NCBI GenBank assembly: GCA_938004025.1
Contig: CALKXC010000096.1
Location: 1 to 7,531 of the forward strand
DNA length: 7,531 bases
Source: an uncultured Leucothrix sp.
Lineage (GTDB): Bacteria > Pseudomonadota > Gammaproteobacteria > Thiotrichales > Thiotrichaceae
Reading direction: 5' to 3'
Below, piece after piece: positions 1 to 6,810 of this stretch. A program made the translations under genes and the position numbers. The notes beneath the pieces are model-generated. The model was given only the letters and a program-made list of their open reading frames with translations, ran no database searches and was not told the DNA's origin. Numbering within the stretch: position 1 is the stretch's first letter; every line of letters begins with the position of its first letter.

Positions 1-234
1 TCACGTGTCACGGTTGGGCATGCTGAAGGGATGCCGTTAGCGTTTGCCAATATTTATAAAGATTTGGCAGAAGCGATAAACGCTAATAAAGAGAACAGAG
101 AGATGGACCCTGCTGCAAACTTGTATCCGCGTGCCGGAGACGGTTTACGCTCTATGGCAGCTGTGGCTGCAGTGGCAGAATCTGGAGCTAAAGACGGTGC
201 TTGGCTTGATGCTCGTCCGCCTATGTTTAGGTAA
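1..234 (+). CDS. Gfo/Idh/MocA-family oxidoreductase, C-terminal end (5' truncated)
   Basis: The frame is open from the first base and ends in TAA at 232-234, giving the last 77 residues of a longer protein. The tail has the typical end of Gfo/Idh/MocA NAD(P)-dependent dehydrogenases: a GHAEGMP stretch, a helix with FANIYKDLAEAI, then YPRAGDGLRSM followed by an Ala-rich helix and a short W-L-D-A-R-P-P tail. In that family the C-terminal domain forms the substrate-binding sheet; substrates are usually sugars, inositols or related polyols. The Rossmann domain and catalytic EKP-type motif lie outside the window, so the substrate cannot be named. It is the only clear gene on the plus strand and converges with the minus-strand cluster to its right. 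Family assignment is fairly sure; specific function is unknown. Confidence 0.8.
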   Translation, partial: SRVTVGHAEGMPLAFANIYKDLAEAINANKENREMDPAANLYPRAGDGLRSMAAVAAVAESGAKDGAWLDARPPMFR

Positions 235-258
235 AGTCACTTAAGATCTGTCGAGTAA

Positions 259-287
259 CATCAGCCAGTGAGACACACTGGCTGATG
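259..287 (+). terminator. 12-bp perfect hairpin, probable terminator of the oxidoreductase gene
   Basis: CATCAGCCAGTG (259-270) and CACTGGCTGATG (276-287) pair perfectly around the 5-base loop AGACA, starting 24 bases after the oxidoreductase stop. The base after the stem is G, and the following T tract is short and interrupted (ATTTAGG), so this is not a textbook rho-independent terminator. The position between two convergent genes supports a terminator or transcript-end stabiliser. It could serve both strands, although the minus-strand side has no T run either. Confidence 0.65.
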
Positions 288-409
288 GATTTAGGCGTAG
301 TTCAAGTTCTTAGATATATGTGCCTGCAGATGATATGGGTAAGAGCGTTCCACAACATTTAGTTTTATATTAATTCGTCCAGTGCTTTTTAGAAGGGGAG
401 GAGGATTAC

Positions 410-445
410 ATGCTGTATGTTCGAGAGAAAGTAACGCTTACATAG
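410..445 (+). other. 11-codon frame behind a very strong ribosome-binding sequence
   Basis: A purine-rich AAGGGGAGGAGG (393-404) sits 5 bases before an ATG at 410, close to an ideal Shine-Dalgarno arrangement, but the frame closes after 11 codons (MLYVREKVTLT, TAG at 443-445). It may be the surviving start of a gene lost when the neighbouring block arrived, a leader peptide without a visible downstream gene, or chance. The rest of 288-472 shows no supported gene on either strand. No function is claimed. Confidence 0.2.
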
Positions 446-472
446 AAGCAAGGAAATATTTTTCATTTAACT

Positions 473-991
473 TCAGGTAAGCCTATCAAAAGGGTCATTC
501 AAAATACCACGATCCAGAAGTTGTGGCTCAACTTCACTGTCAAGACGTTCTTCTGATTCGAATCTCCACTCATCCAAAAACTCCCCTGCAGCCAATCGTT
601 CCCTCAACTGAAGGATTGAAAGAAAACTAGATATTTCACAATCTATTGCCTCGTGAACTAACCGCTCAACAACTTCAACATCAGATACTAGACCGCCTGG
701 ATTGCGCAAAAGAAGATTTCTAATCAGGTTATATAGATCTTTGGATGTCTCAATCAGCACTCTATCGCTATCTAGCTTCACCTTGATCGTTTGCTCTAAA
801 TCGTCTTCAAACCGTGAAACTATATGTCGCGATAGACCATGCTTTTCTAGTTTTAGAGACAAACTAGGATTGGATCTAAGAGCCACTTTCAAAGCGACTT
901 TTCTAGTCAAAACTAACTCCTGATTCGAATTATTTTCAAAGATTTTACTAGTAACAAATCCAACGTAATTTTCCCATGAATCGAAGCTCAT
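473..991 (-). CDS. Uncharacterised 172-residue protein, last gene of the minus-strand cluster
   Basis: I do not recognise this family. I chose the ATG at 991 (MSFDSW...) because GAGG (997-1000) lies 5 bases upstream; the same frame can be extended to a TTG at 1021, but that start has no ribosome-binding sequence. The protein appears mostly helical and soluble, with no signal peptide or membrane segment. The first third is basic (TRKVALKVALRS, KLEKHGLSRH), and the C-terminal third is strongly acidic (EFLDEWRFESEERLDSEVEPQ). No catalytic motif is evident. It lies 115 bases downstream of the pseudocaspase-FGE gene on the same strand, so it is probably read from the same transcript and could be an accessory or regulatory partner. 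The gap holds an inverted repeat (1035-1088), so some independent control is possible. That this is a real gene is well supported; its function is unknown. Confidence 0.7.
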   Translation of the reverse strand: MSFDSWENYVGFVTSKIFENNSNQELVLTRKVALKVALRSNPSLSLKLEKHGLSRHIVSRFEDDLEQTIKVKLDSDRVLIETSKDLYNLIRNLLLRNPGGLVSDVEVVERLVHEAIDCEISSFLSILQLRERLAAGEFLDEWRFESEERLDSEVEPQLLDRGILNDPFDRLT

Positions 992-996
992 AACGA

Positions 997-1000
997 CCTC
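997..1000 (-). promoter_or_regulatory. Ribosome-binding site that decides the start of the 172-residue gene
   Basis: Read on the minus strand, TGAGGTCGTT precedes ATG, with GAGG 5 bases from the start codon. This favours the ATG at 991 over the in-frame TTG ten codons upstream. Confidence 0.65.
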
Positions 1001-1034
1001 ACAAATAGTGAAATATTTCAATTAAAGTGATGTA

Positions 1035-1088
1035 GAGAACATACTACAGCAAACAATCTGCACAACTTAGACTACATGCAATGTTCTC
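1035..1088. repeat. 8-bp inverted repeat GAGAACAT...ATGTTCTC in the intergenic gap
   Basis: GAGAACAT (1035-1042) and ATGTTCTC (1081-1088) are perfect inverse complements 38 bases apart, between the FGE-protein gene stop and the 172-residue gene start. The hexamer ACTACA also occurs twice as a direct repeat inside (1043-1048 and 1071-1076). There is no T run, so it does not look like a terminator. It may be an operator-like site or an mRNA structure controlling the last gene, or chance in AT-rich DNA. Confidence 0.35.
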
Positions 1089-1106
1089 ATTAATATTGCT
1101 TTAACT

Positions 1107-2825
1107 TCAATAATTTTGATCTGAACCTGCGCTTTGGGTAAGTACAAGTCGGAATCCTCCCCCATGATGTGGTGTTTCTGGAAACATGAAATTTCTAGTT
1201 GTACAAGTGACACAGTTTGAATAATAGTAATAGGCGCCACCTCTAACAATCCTTCTCACCTCCCTGTCAGCTAATACGTTCTCTCTTCCATCTGAATTGT
1301 CATACGGATAAGAGAACTCTGGAACAACGCCGCTACGCCCCCAGTTGCTCAATGTCCACTCCCAAACATTACCGGACATATTTCTCACTCCATAAGGGCT
1401 ATCACCCGCCGGAGAGAAACGTGAGTATTCTACAATGTCGTCGACATAAGCTGATTTGCAATTAGACCTACTTTTATCAAATTCGTTACCCCAAGGGTAA
1501 ATCCTTCCATCTGTGCCTCTGGCAGCTTTCTCCCACTCCGATTCCGTTGGCAAGCGAAACTGTTGATCAGAGTGAATATTTTTTAAAGTGATGAGCTCAT
1601 CTGTTAGCCAGCCACAAAATGCCATGGCTTCATACCAACTTACCCTTGAGACCGGTGTTTCCCATTCGTCACCTCCATGCTTGGAAACAACCATACTAGC
1701 TCCTGTTCTAACTCCTGTTCTGACGAGATATTCTCTCCACATTGATATAGAAACCGGATCTTTACTGATAAAATAATCCCCAAGAATGACAGTGTGCTCA
1801 GGCTGATCATACTCATTAGTAAATTTCTTGCTACTTATGATTAACTGAGGGTTGTCACTCACAAACTGTTGGTCAATATCAATTGGAATCCCATTCGACC
1901 CCATCAGAAATTCACCCGCGGGTATCTTAATTAACTGTGGTATATGCCCAGAGTAATCACCGGTTTTTACACTCCTAGGGATAATGAGCTTTGGATGTCC
2001 GGAATACTTTTGAACACGAATAGCTGCATCCCTAACACGCTTACTGTCATCTGTTGTTGCCATAAATTGGAGTAGCAGGACAGCTTCGCTTGCATATTCA
2101 TGCACTCCTTGAAAAAATCTTAGAGCATGAACGCCATCTTCGCGCGAGCCAGAACTTAGAGAAGCTAGATGCTCGATATCTTGATTCCAAAGCCGAGCGT
2201 TGGTAAATATAGACTCTATGACCGGTGTCCTTATCGTATTAGGCTTGGGGTCAAGAAGCTTGCTATGGTAGGCACTTTCAATAAATCTAATGCATTGCCC
2301 AATTGTGTATTCTGGGACGATTCTATTCAATTGCAAATACCGATCAAACGAAGGCTCTTCATGCTTCCCCTCCAACACACGATAAACAAACGGTACCTCA
2401 GTTATTCGCATTTCCCTCCGCTCAATGCTCGAGACCACATCGCAAAATACGTAAAGATTGTCGACCTCTTGCGTCAACGACACAAGCCCTTCAACTGGGA
2501 TATGGCTTTTTATTTTGTTAGACTTTGATCCGGCTAATTTAAGGTAATAACTATCACCTATTCTTACCTCTTCCCCGCAATATAGAAACACAACATACTT
2601 TGAATTCTGTTTCCTGATAATTTGTTTAAGTTGAGTAAAGGAAGGAACCCGATTATCCACCAAATTAACAATTTTGGTGTTTTCTATGAACCATGAATCA
2701 TGCTCTTGCTGAATTCTGTTCAATTCCATTGCATGACGTCGAGCAAAGTTGCTAAGCAAATATTCCTCCCGCTTAGCGACTTCGTTTACTGTTAAAACGA
2801 CTACTGTTATTTCAGAGATTTCCAT
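1107..2825 (-). CDS. Pseudocaspase-like / HEAT-like / FGE-sulfatase (SUMF1-type) domain protein
   Basis: 572 residues. The C-terminal domain (about 299-563) is clearly of the formylglycine-generating-enzyme/sulfatase-modifying fold: IPAGEFLMGS (301-310), PVSRVSWYEA (391-400), RLPTESEWEKAARG (424-437), YPWGNEF (443-449), YGVRNMSGNVWEW (478-490) and RGGAYYYYSN ending in GGGFRLV (528-561). The paired active-site cysteines of true FGE are not at their expected spacing; C538 and C541 sit where binding-type relatives carry NCRSA-like sequence. Hence a ligand- or protein-binding lectin-like domain is more likely than an enzyme. Residues about 216-277 look like a HEAT-type helical repeat (SKRVRDAAIRVQKYSGHP). 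The N-terminus (3-133) follows a caspase-like order of strands: VVVLT, then YVVFLYCGEE with CGEE (83-86) where active caspases have GHG, then LYVFCDVVSS with D129-VVSS where they have DACRS; both catalytic residues are missing. The start lies 19 bases after the membrane-protein gene, with an in-frame stop just upstream and a poor ribosome site, suggesting translational coupling. FGE assignment is firm; the caspase-like call is inference. Confidence 0.88.
   Translation of the reverse strand: MEISEITVVVLTVNEVAKREEYLLSNFARRHAMELNRIQQEHDSWFIENTKIVNLVDNRVPSFTQLKQIIRKQNSKYVVFLYCGEEVRIGDSYYLKLAGSKSNKIKSHIPVEGLVSLTQEVDNLYVFCDVVSSIERREMRITEVPFVYRVLEGKHEEPSFDRYLQLNRIVPEYTIGQCIRFIESAYHSKLLDPKPNTIRTPVIESIFTNARLWNQDIEHLASLSSGSREDGVHALRFFQGVHEYASEAVLLLQFMATTDDSKRVRDAAIRVQKYSGHPKLIIPRSVKTGDYSGHIPQLIKIPAGEFLMGSNGIPIDIDQQFVSDNPQLIISSKKFTNEYDQPEHTVILGDYFISKDPVSISMWREYLVRTGVRTGASMVVSKHGGDEWETPVSRVSWYEAMAFCGWLTDELITLKNIHSDQQFRLPTESEWEKAARGTDGRIYPWGNEFDKSRSNCKSAYVDDIVEYSRFSPAGDSPYGVRNMSGNVWEWTLSNWGRSGVVPEFSYPYDNSDGRENVLADREVRRIVRGGAYYYYSNCVTCTTRNFMFPETPHHGGGFRLVLTQSAGSDQNY
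1699..1722. repeat. 12-bp tandem duplication inside the FGE domain
   Basis: GCTCCTGTTCTA (1699-1710) is followed directly by ACTCCTGTTCTG (1711-1722). On the coding strand this gives the duplicated residues RTGVRTGA (369-376), inserted between the early helix and the WETPVSRVSW motif. It keeps the reading frame, so it probably lengthens a surface loop without breaking the protein. Confidence 0.5.
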
Positions 2826-2844
2826 CAGCTCATGTCAAATCGCC

Positions 2845-3582
2845 TTAACTACGCTTAATTTCCCAAAACCCAAAACCCAGATAGTACGGCCCTCTGCAAA
2901 TTAGGTCACCAACCATATTAGCCAGAAATATAAACTTTAGGTAGAGTAAGTTCTCCGCAGTAAAAGTAAGATTAACCCAACTTCCTAAATTGTTTAAGTC
3001 TATGTTATCGCGAGAGTAGAACAGCAAAAATGCTATTGTCACGAGAGACACCAGCTGTGCTAGATCGACTCCATGACTTTCTCTGGCTGACAAATTAATA
3101 GTACTTTTCGTGAAATAGTTTGTGATTATAAGTGTCCACTTGATAACATTTCTAATTATCCACCAAACTATTTCAGAAAGCATTAGTAAGGCTACTAGGC
3201 AATAAGCGTAAGCTGGATAGGTGACAAAAAACGAAACATACGCAAGCGCAAAAGAGGAAACAAGTATATTGACCATATCCACAGAGAAGATTGATTTACT
3301 ATCAGCTGCCTTGTAGTTTTTAATCAGCGTTCTATCACCAAGAAAAAATCTGACTATTAAGATCAGAACAATTAGTGAGGACCAAAATTCGTCGCCATTA
3401 AACACGATATTCACTGGAGATGGGGAATTATTAGAGCTGCCAATCTGACTACCAGCAAATTGCCTAATAACATTTCCAATCGCTAGGACCATAACGAATC
3501 CATGCAGAGTCTGAAAGTTCTCTTGGACGTTTTTAAATCTCTGTTCTTGTTCTTCAGTAATGTCTGCTTCAGTAATGGTCAT
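2845..3582 (-). CDS. Multi-pass membrane protein of unknown family
   Basis: 245 residues, five to six predicted membrane segments: about 27-43 (HGFVMVLAIGN), 65-82 (FWSSLIVLILIVRFF), 101-120 (VDMVNILVSSFALAYVSFFV), 124-146 (YAYCLVALLMLSEIVWWII), 173-190 (DLAQLVSLVTIAFLLFY) and 211-229 (LLYLKFIFLANMVGDLI). The first 25 residues are acidic and hydrophilic and look cytoplasmic (TEADITEEQEQRF), with no cleavable signal peptide. A charged loop lies around 83-98, and the tail ends FGFWEIKRS. I do not recognise the family and see no transporter or enzyme motif. It is the first gene of the minus-strand unit, 19 bases ahead of the pseudocaspase-FGE gene, with a promoter-like sequence about 70 bases upstream. 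In caspase- and NTPase-based conflict systems a small membrane protein is often the membrane-acting effector or its anchor; that role here is inference from context. Confidence 0.8.
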   Translation of the reverse strand: MTITEADITEEQEQRFKNVQENFQTLHGFVMVLAIGNVIRQFAGSQIGSSNNSPSPVNIVFNGDEFWSSLIVLILIVRFFLGDRTLIKNYKAADSKSIFSVDMVNILVSSFALAYVSFFVTYPAYAYCLVALLMLSEIVWWIIRNVIKWTLIITNYFTKSTINLSARESHGVDLAQLVSLVTIAFLLFYSRDNIDLNNLGSWVNLTFTAENLLYLKFIFLANMVGDLICRGPYYLGFGFWEIKRS

Positions 3583-3651
3583 TTGATTTCTCTAATCTCT
3601 CCCCAACATTTACAATCGGGATTCATTAAACCCTGTATCGCCAACGATCAT

Positions 3652-3680
3652 ATTATAGCGGTCGTAAATCAATTTCAAAA
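3652..3680 (-). promoter_or_regulatory. Sigma70-type promoter for the membrane-protein/FGE unit
   Basis: On the minus strand a perfect TATAAT -10 box occurs at 3652-3657. Upstream, TTTTGA (3675-3680) lies at 17 bases spacing and the overlapping better match TTGAAA (3673-3678) at 15 bases. Transcription would start near 3645 and leave a leader of about 60 bases before the ATG at 3582. This makes the membrane-protein gene a likely transcription start point separate from the nuclease gene. Confidence 0.6.
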
Positions 3681-3682
3681 TT

Positions 3683-4137
3683 CATAATTACGGTCGAAGC
3701 AGCGAGTCTAAAGCCACCCAGATATACCTTCCAAATGAAGACGGCTGGTTTCCACGCTGTCGGCCAAAGTGACCTTATTGACTTAATCAGTCGTAAATTA
3801 TTTCATTTCCTCTGGCTACCCATAGAACGCACCCGAGCCAGCCTTTCATTAAAATTAGTATTGGTCGATATTTATTACTCTTCTCCAACCCTACACCATT
3901 TTTGCCAGCAAATCGATTTAGGCATCGTTGCTATTCCTGTACTCATAGCCCTGAAATCTATATTAATTCAGACTGGCATTGTCCGAGCTCAGGTTGACAC
4001 ACAGGGGGATCAGCCAAAAAGTCGCAGTTAACATATCATGGAGTACTGACAATAACTGTACGCAGACTAAATTGACAAGATCGTTTTATACAAAAAATTA
4101 TAATAATATTTGATTGAATATATTCGATTCTGAGTAT
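3683..4137. other. Long intergenic stretch without a supported gene
   Basis: The stretch separates the stop of the nuclease-NTPase-S1 gene from the promoter of the membrane-protein gene. On the minus strand every frame is frequently stopped. On the plus strand an ATG frame of 98 codons (3735-4031) is open, but it has no ribosome-binding sequence and no recognisable domain. Near the nuclease-gene end is a perfect 10-bp palindrome GAATATATTC (4116-4125) and, 18 bases further along the minus strand, a run of six T (4092-4097); this could be a weak AT-rich terminator. The rest could be a leader, an untranslated RNA or decayed DNA; no named RNA family is recognised. Confidence 0.4.
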
Positions 4138-6810
4138 TTATGCTAGATCGGGTATTGCAACTAACTCCATATCAAATCTTCTATGTTTTATGGCAAACTC
4201 GATTACCTTTACTGAAACGGAATCACCATCCTCAAGTAAATCTATCCACTCTCGAGCTACACCTCCAAAATTCGACTTGTGAATTAACCCAGATCCTTTA
4301 AGCCCAAATTCAACAAAAAATCCGTAATTTTGAATCGAAGTTATAGTTGCATCAAATACAGCCCCAACTGGGTACTCTTCTACTAGAGCAGTAGCATCCC
4401 TATACCTTCTATCATTATTCGCCCTATTAGTTAATCGTTTTGAAATACCTTCAATTAACGATCTTGTACCGATATCTAAAGAGCTTTTATGGCCTACGAT
4501 TGAGTGGCAATCCATTATCGCGGCTGTGGATAAATCCAGCCCTTTAAGTAGCGTTATTGCGTTATCTAGTTCTGTCTGCGAACTATACCTTTGAAATTTA
4601 CCTTTACCTGAAATATTTTTACTTATAGTTAAAGCAAGATTTCGCTCTGAAAATAAAGTGTCTTCTGCCATGGTTGACAAGTATTCAGTATCGCTCAAAA
4701 GCTGCAGGTGCACTCGTCCCGCTGGTCCAATTGTTATAAGGTCTGAAAATTCGATAGAATCATTTAGTGACTCAGAAAGCAACATGTCGTCATTATGCAA
4801 TATGTTGATTTCCTCAATAACACGCGTGCTATCGTGTCCCATCAACTGAGTGAGCTCCACAACATCACGTACAGCGAGATACCCCATTGGCCCATCTGTT
4901 TGGCTTTTTCTACTTAGCAGGTGCAAGATGTTAAGCCTGCAAAATGGATTGGGAGCAGACTCATCTCTAGAGGAGAAAAATAGGTTTCTTATCGCAGATG
5001 AGCCATCGCTGTAGTACATCCTGTCAGCTTTAAATAGAATTCTGGATATGATTCGATTATCAACTCGATAGTCACCATCTGAATGTCGAATTTTGAAAAT
5101 CTCATCTTCAGAAAGATGACCACTTTTACAGAAATTCAAAACCAATTCTAAGCCGAGTCTAATGTTGCGCCCTGCCAGTCCACTGACTATTCTTCCGAAG
5201 TTTGAATTTTGGAACAACGAGTCAACAACACATTGGAGATAACGTGAGACTTCAGACCTTTTGCAACTAACTCGTGCGCCATTAGTTATTGTATAGTGAA
5301 AAGGTGAATTGTCGCTTTTTGCTTCTCTAAGTGCATAACCAAGCCGCTGGTACAGCACTTTTTCCAATCGAGGTGGGTCAATTCGAAAAACAAGGTCTTT
5401 AATAACAGTATCGAGCGGAGGTACTGAGCTATAAGTCTCGTAAGTTGTATCCCTCATGGGTAAAAAAACAGTACATGGGAATACTTTTTTTAGCCAATTT
5501 GCCACTTCAAACATTAATAGCTGTGAGTCCCTAGAGCCTTTATCACAGTTATCTAGTACAACAATATGGTGGACATTTTTAGTTTCTTGAATGTATTTCA
5601 ACGAGAGATTCAGATTGCCCTGCTTGTCTTTTTTCGCTTCAGAAAGAGTTTCTACAAGCATTTCAACCCATTTATCAGAATTTGGTGGGTAAAGCGATCC
5701 CAATCCTTTTTTCAAATCATCTATGGCTAGATGGTGTACTTTTTGTATTATATCGATATGGTCAAAATCCACATCTGTATTTTCCATTTTCAAGCTAGAC
5801 AAAACAGAGTCGATAACCCATTTGTAAATCATCTCAGAGTCAATTGGCGCATTGTTTAAGTTGATACTTATCCACTGCGTACAGGATCTCAAATCAGCCG
5901 GAAGTGCTCTCAATCTAAGGTAATCTGTAAATGTAGTTTTTCCCGACCCAACCGTACCTATCAGTACACACAATCCATTCTTAATGCGATCAATATCTTT
6001 TAACTGATCAGTAACCTCAGTCGGTTTTGCGGTATTTTTAACTTCAATTGAATCGGACATGTAACGTGGTATTGCAGCGCGAACAATTTTATCTATTGGT
6101 GAAATGTGAGAATTTCGTCTTTTGCTTTCGACATAAGCATTGTGAATTATGCCGTTTCTTTCATCCTTACTTTCTGGATTAAACAAATATCTATATTCGA
6201 CAGATATGTTTGATCCAAACGAATTCGCCCCTACTGACTGATTCCGCACAGATTTCCCGCCAAGGAGTTCTGTAGGGCGATGGTACTCAGTGATATTGCT
6301 ATGTTTTTTCCGAAATTCGTATGTGTATTGGGAAATAGCCCGTTTTGATATTTTATCCAACAATATTCTAAACTGATCATTCACTGCACTAAGTTCGTTG
6401 GAGTCGACTGTCGTGATGATTTCATTCGAGTCCCAGTCGGAAAGCACTACTTTACTCCCATCGGATACCAGGATGTATAGGCAAGGGTTTACACCGGTGG
6501 GGAAATCAGAATTAATTTCCGTAGCGTAAAGTCTAGCTTCCCGCAAGGCCTCTTGAAGATCAGCACCAGGCGTTTTCGCTTCAATTACGACACTTGGTAT
6601 TCCATTTAGTATCACAGCATAATCTGGGAAATATAGTTTTTTATCGCTGCCCTTCCCTATCCTAATATTTGTTATGTTTGGTTTGGTGATGAAGTCTGAA
6701 ACATCGAATCCTAGTCCAATCGGAACCGCGTTTGTTAAAAGCGGCAGAACTATTTTTTGCTCAACATCACTCTCATTGTGAAGAGTGCTCAGTGATTCAT
6801 CCAAGCTCAT
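4138..6810 (-). CDS. HsdR-N nuclease / P-loop NTPase / winged-helix / S1 RNA-binding fusion protein
   Basis: 890 residues. Residues about 8-165 match the N-terminal domain of type I restriction R subunits: E17 in the first helix (ESDVEQKIVLPLL), then YFPDYAVI and SVVIEAKTPG, giving the PD-(D/E)XK set D63, E77, K79, followed by a helix with ALREARLYATEI. A linker of about 100 residues leads to a P-loop NTPase: Walker A GTVGSGKTT (285-293, K291), Walker B HHIVVLDNCD (414-423, D420) and a conserved-looking Arg in PMRDTTYE (R453). Residues about 620-705 resemble a winged helix (ILHLLSRK, GYLAVRDVVELTQL, ITIGPAGRVHLQLL). The end, about 813-885, is a full S1 domain (PVGAVFDATITSIQNYGFFVEF, GSGLIHKSNF, DGDSVSVKVIEF) of a type that binds single-stranded RNA. 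There is no SF2 helicase as in true HsdR and no HsdM or HsdS in view. The expected role is a nuclease gated by NTP hydrolysis and nucleic-acid sensing, probably in phage or plasmid defence (inference). The ATG at 6810 overlaps the stop of a short upstream frame. Confidence 0.9.
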   Translation of the reverse strand: MSLDESLSTLHNESDVEQKIVLPLLTNAVPIGLGFDVSDFITKPNITNIRIGKGSDKKLYFPDYAVILNGIPSVVIEAKTPGADLQEALREARLYATEINSDFPTGVNPCLYILVSDGSKVVLSDWDSNEIITTVDSNELSAVNDQFRILLDKISKRAISQYTYEFRKKHSNITEYHRPTELLGGKSVRNQSVGANSFGSNISVEYRYLFNPESKDERNGIIHNAYVESKRRNSHISPIDKIVRAAIPRYMSDSIEVKNTAKPTEVTDQLKDIDRIKNGLCVLIGTVGSGKTTFTDYLRLRALPADLRSCTQWISINLNNAPIDSEMIYKWVIDSVLSSLKMENTDVDFDHIDIIQKVHHLAIDDLKKGLGSLYPPNSDKWVEMLVETLSEAKKDKQGNLNLSLKYIQETKNVHHIVVLDNCDKGSRDSQLLMFEVANWLKKVFPCTVFLPMRDTTYETYSSVPPLDTVIKDLVFRIDPPRLEKVLYQRLGYALREAKSDNSPFHYTITNGARVSCKRSEVSRYLQCVVDSLFQNSNFGRIVSGLAGRNIRLGLELVLNFCKSGHLSEDEIFKIRHSDGDYRVDNRIISRILFKADRMYYSDGSSAIRNLFFSSRDESAPNPFCRLNILHLLSRKSQTDGPMGYLAVRDVVELTQLMGHDSTRVIEEINILHNDDMLLSESLNDSIEFSDLITIGPAGRVHLQLLSDTEYLSTMAEDTLFSERNLALTISKNISGKGKFQRYSSQTELDNAITLLKGLDLSTAAIMDCHSIVGHKSSLDIGTRSLIEGISKRLTNRANNDRRYRDATALVEEYPVGAVFDATITSIQNYGFFVEFGLKGSGLIHKSNFGGVAREWIDLLEDGDSVSVKVIEFAIKHRRFDMELVAIPDLA

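Noticed and set aside
288..445. Minus-strand open stretch of about 49 codons ending in KNLNYA
   Set aside because: It has no start codon or ribosome site and no recognisable family; probably chance.
702..923. Plus-strand frame inside the 172-residue gene, and similar frames at 1588-1776, 2169-2528, 4658-4849 and 6965-7156
   Set aside because: These are antisense to well-supported genes and have no domain or start-site support.
992..1021. Extended TTG start for the 172-residue protein
   Set aside because: The TTG at 1021 has no ribosome site, whereas the ATG at 991 has GAGG at 5 bases.
1107..1260. Variable region of a diversity-generating retroelement at the end of the FGE domain
   Set aside because: The fold and the YYYYSN/GFRL region resemble such target proteins, but I see no reverse transcriptase and no adenine-rich template copy anywhere in the window.
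1107..2825. Genuine formylglycine-generating enzyme (sulfatase activator)
   Set aside because: The paired active-site cysteines are not at the FGE positions, no sulfatase gene is nearby, and the fusion to other domains points to a binding role.
3735..4031. 98-codon plus-strand open frame
   Set aside because: No ribosome-binding sequence before the ATG, no recognisable domain, and opposite to all neighbours; kept only as part of the intergenic stretch.
4138..6810. Type I restriction enzyme R subunit (hsdR)
   Set aside because: Only the N-terminal nuclease domain matches; the helicase motor is replaced by another P-loop NTPase, an S1 domain is added, and no hsdM or hsdS is present.
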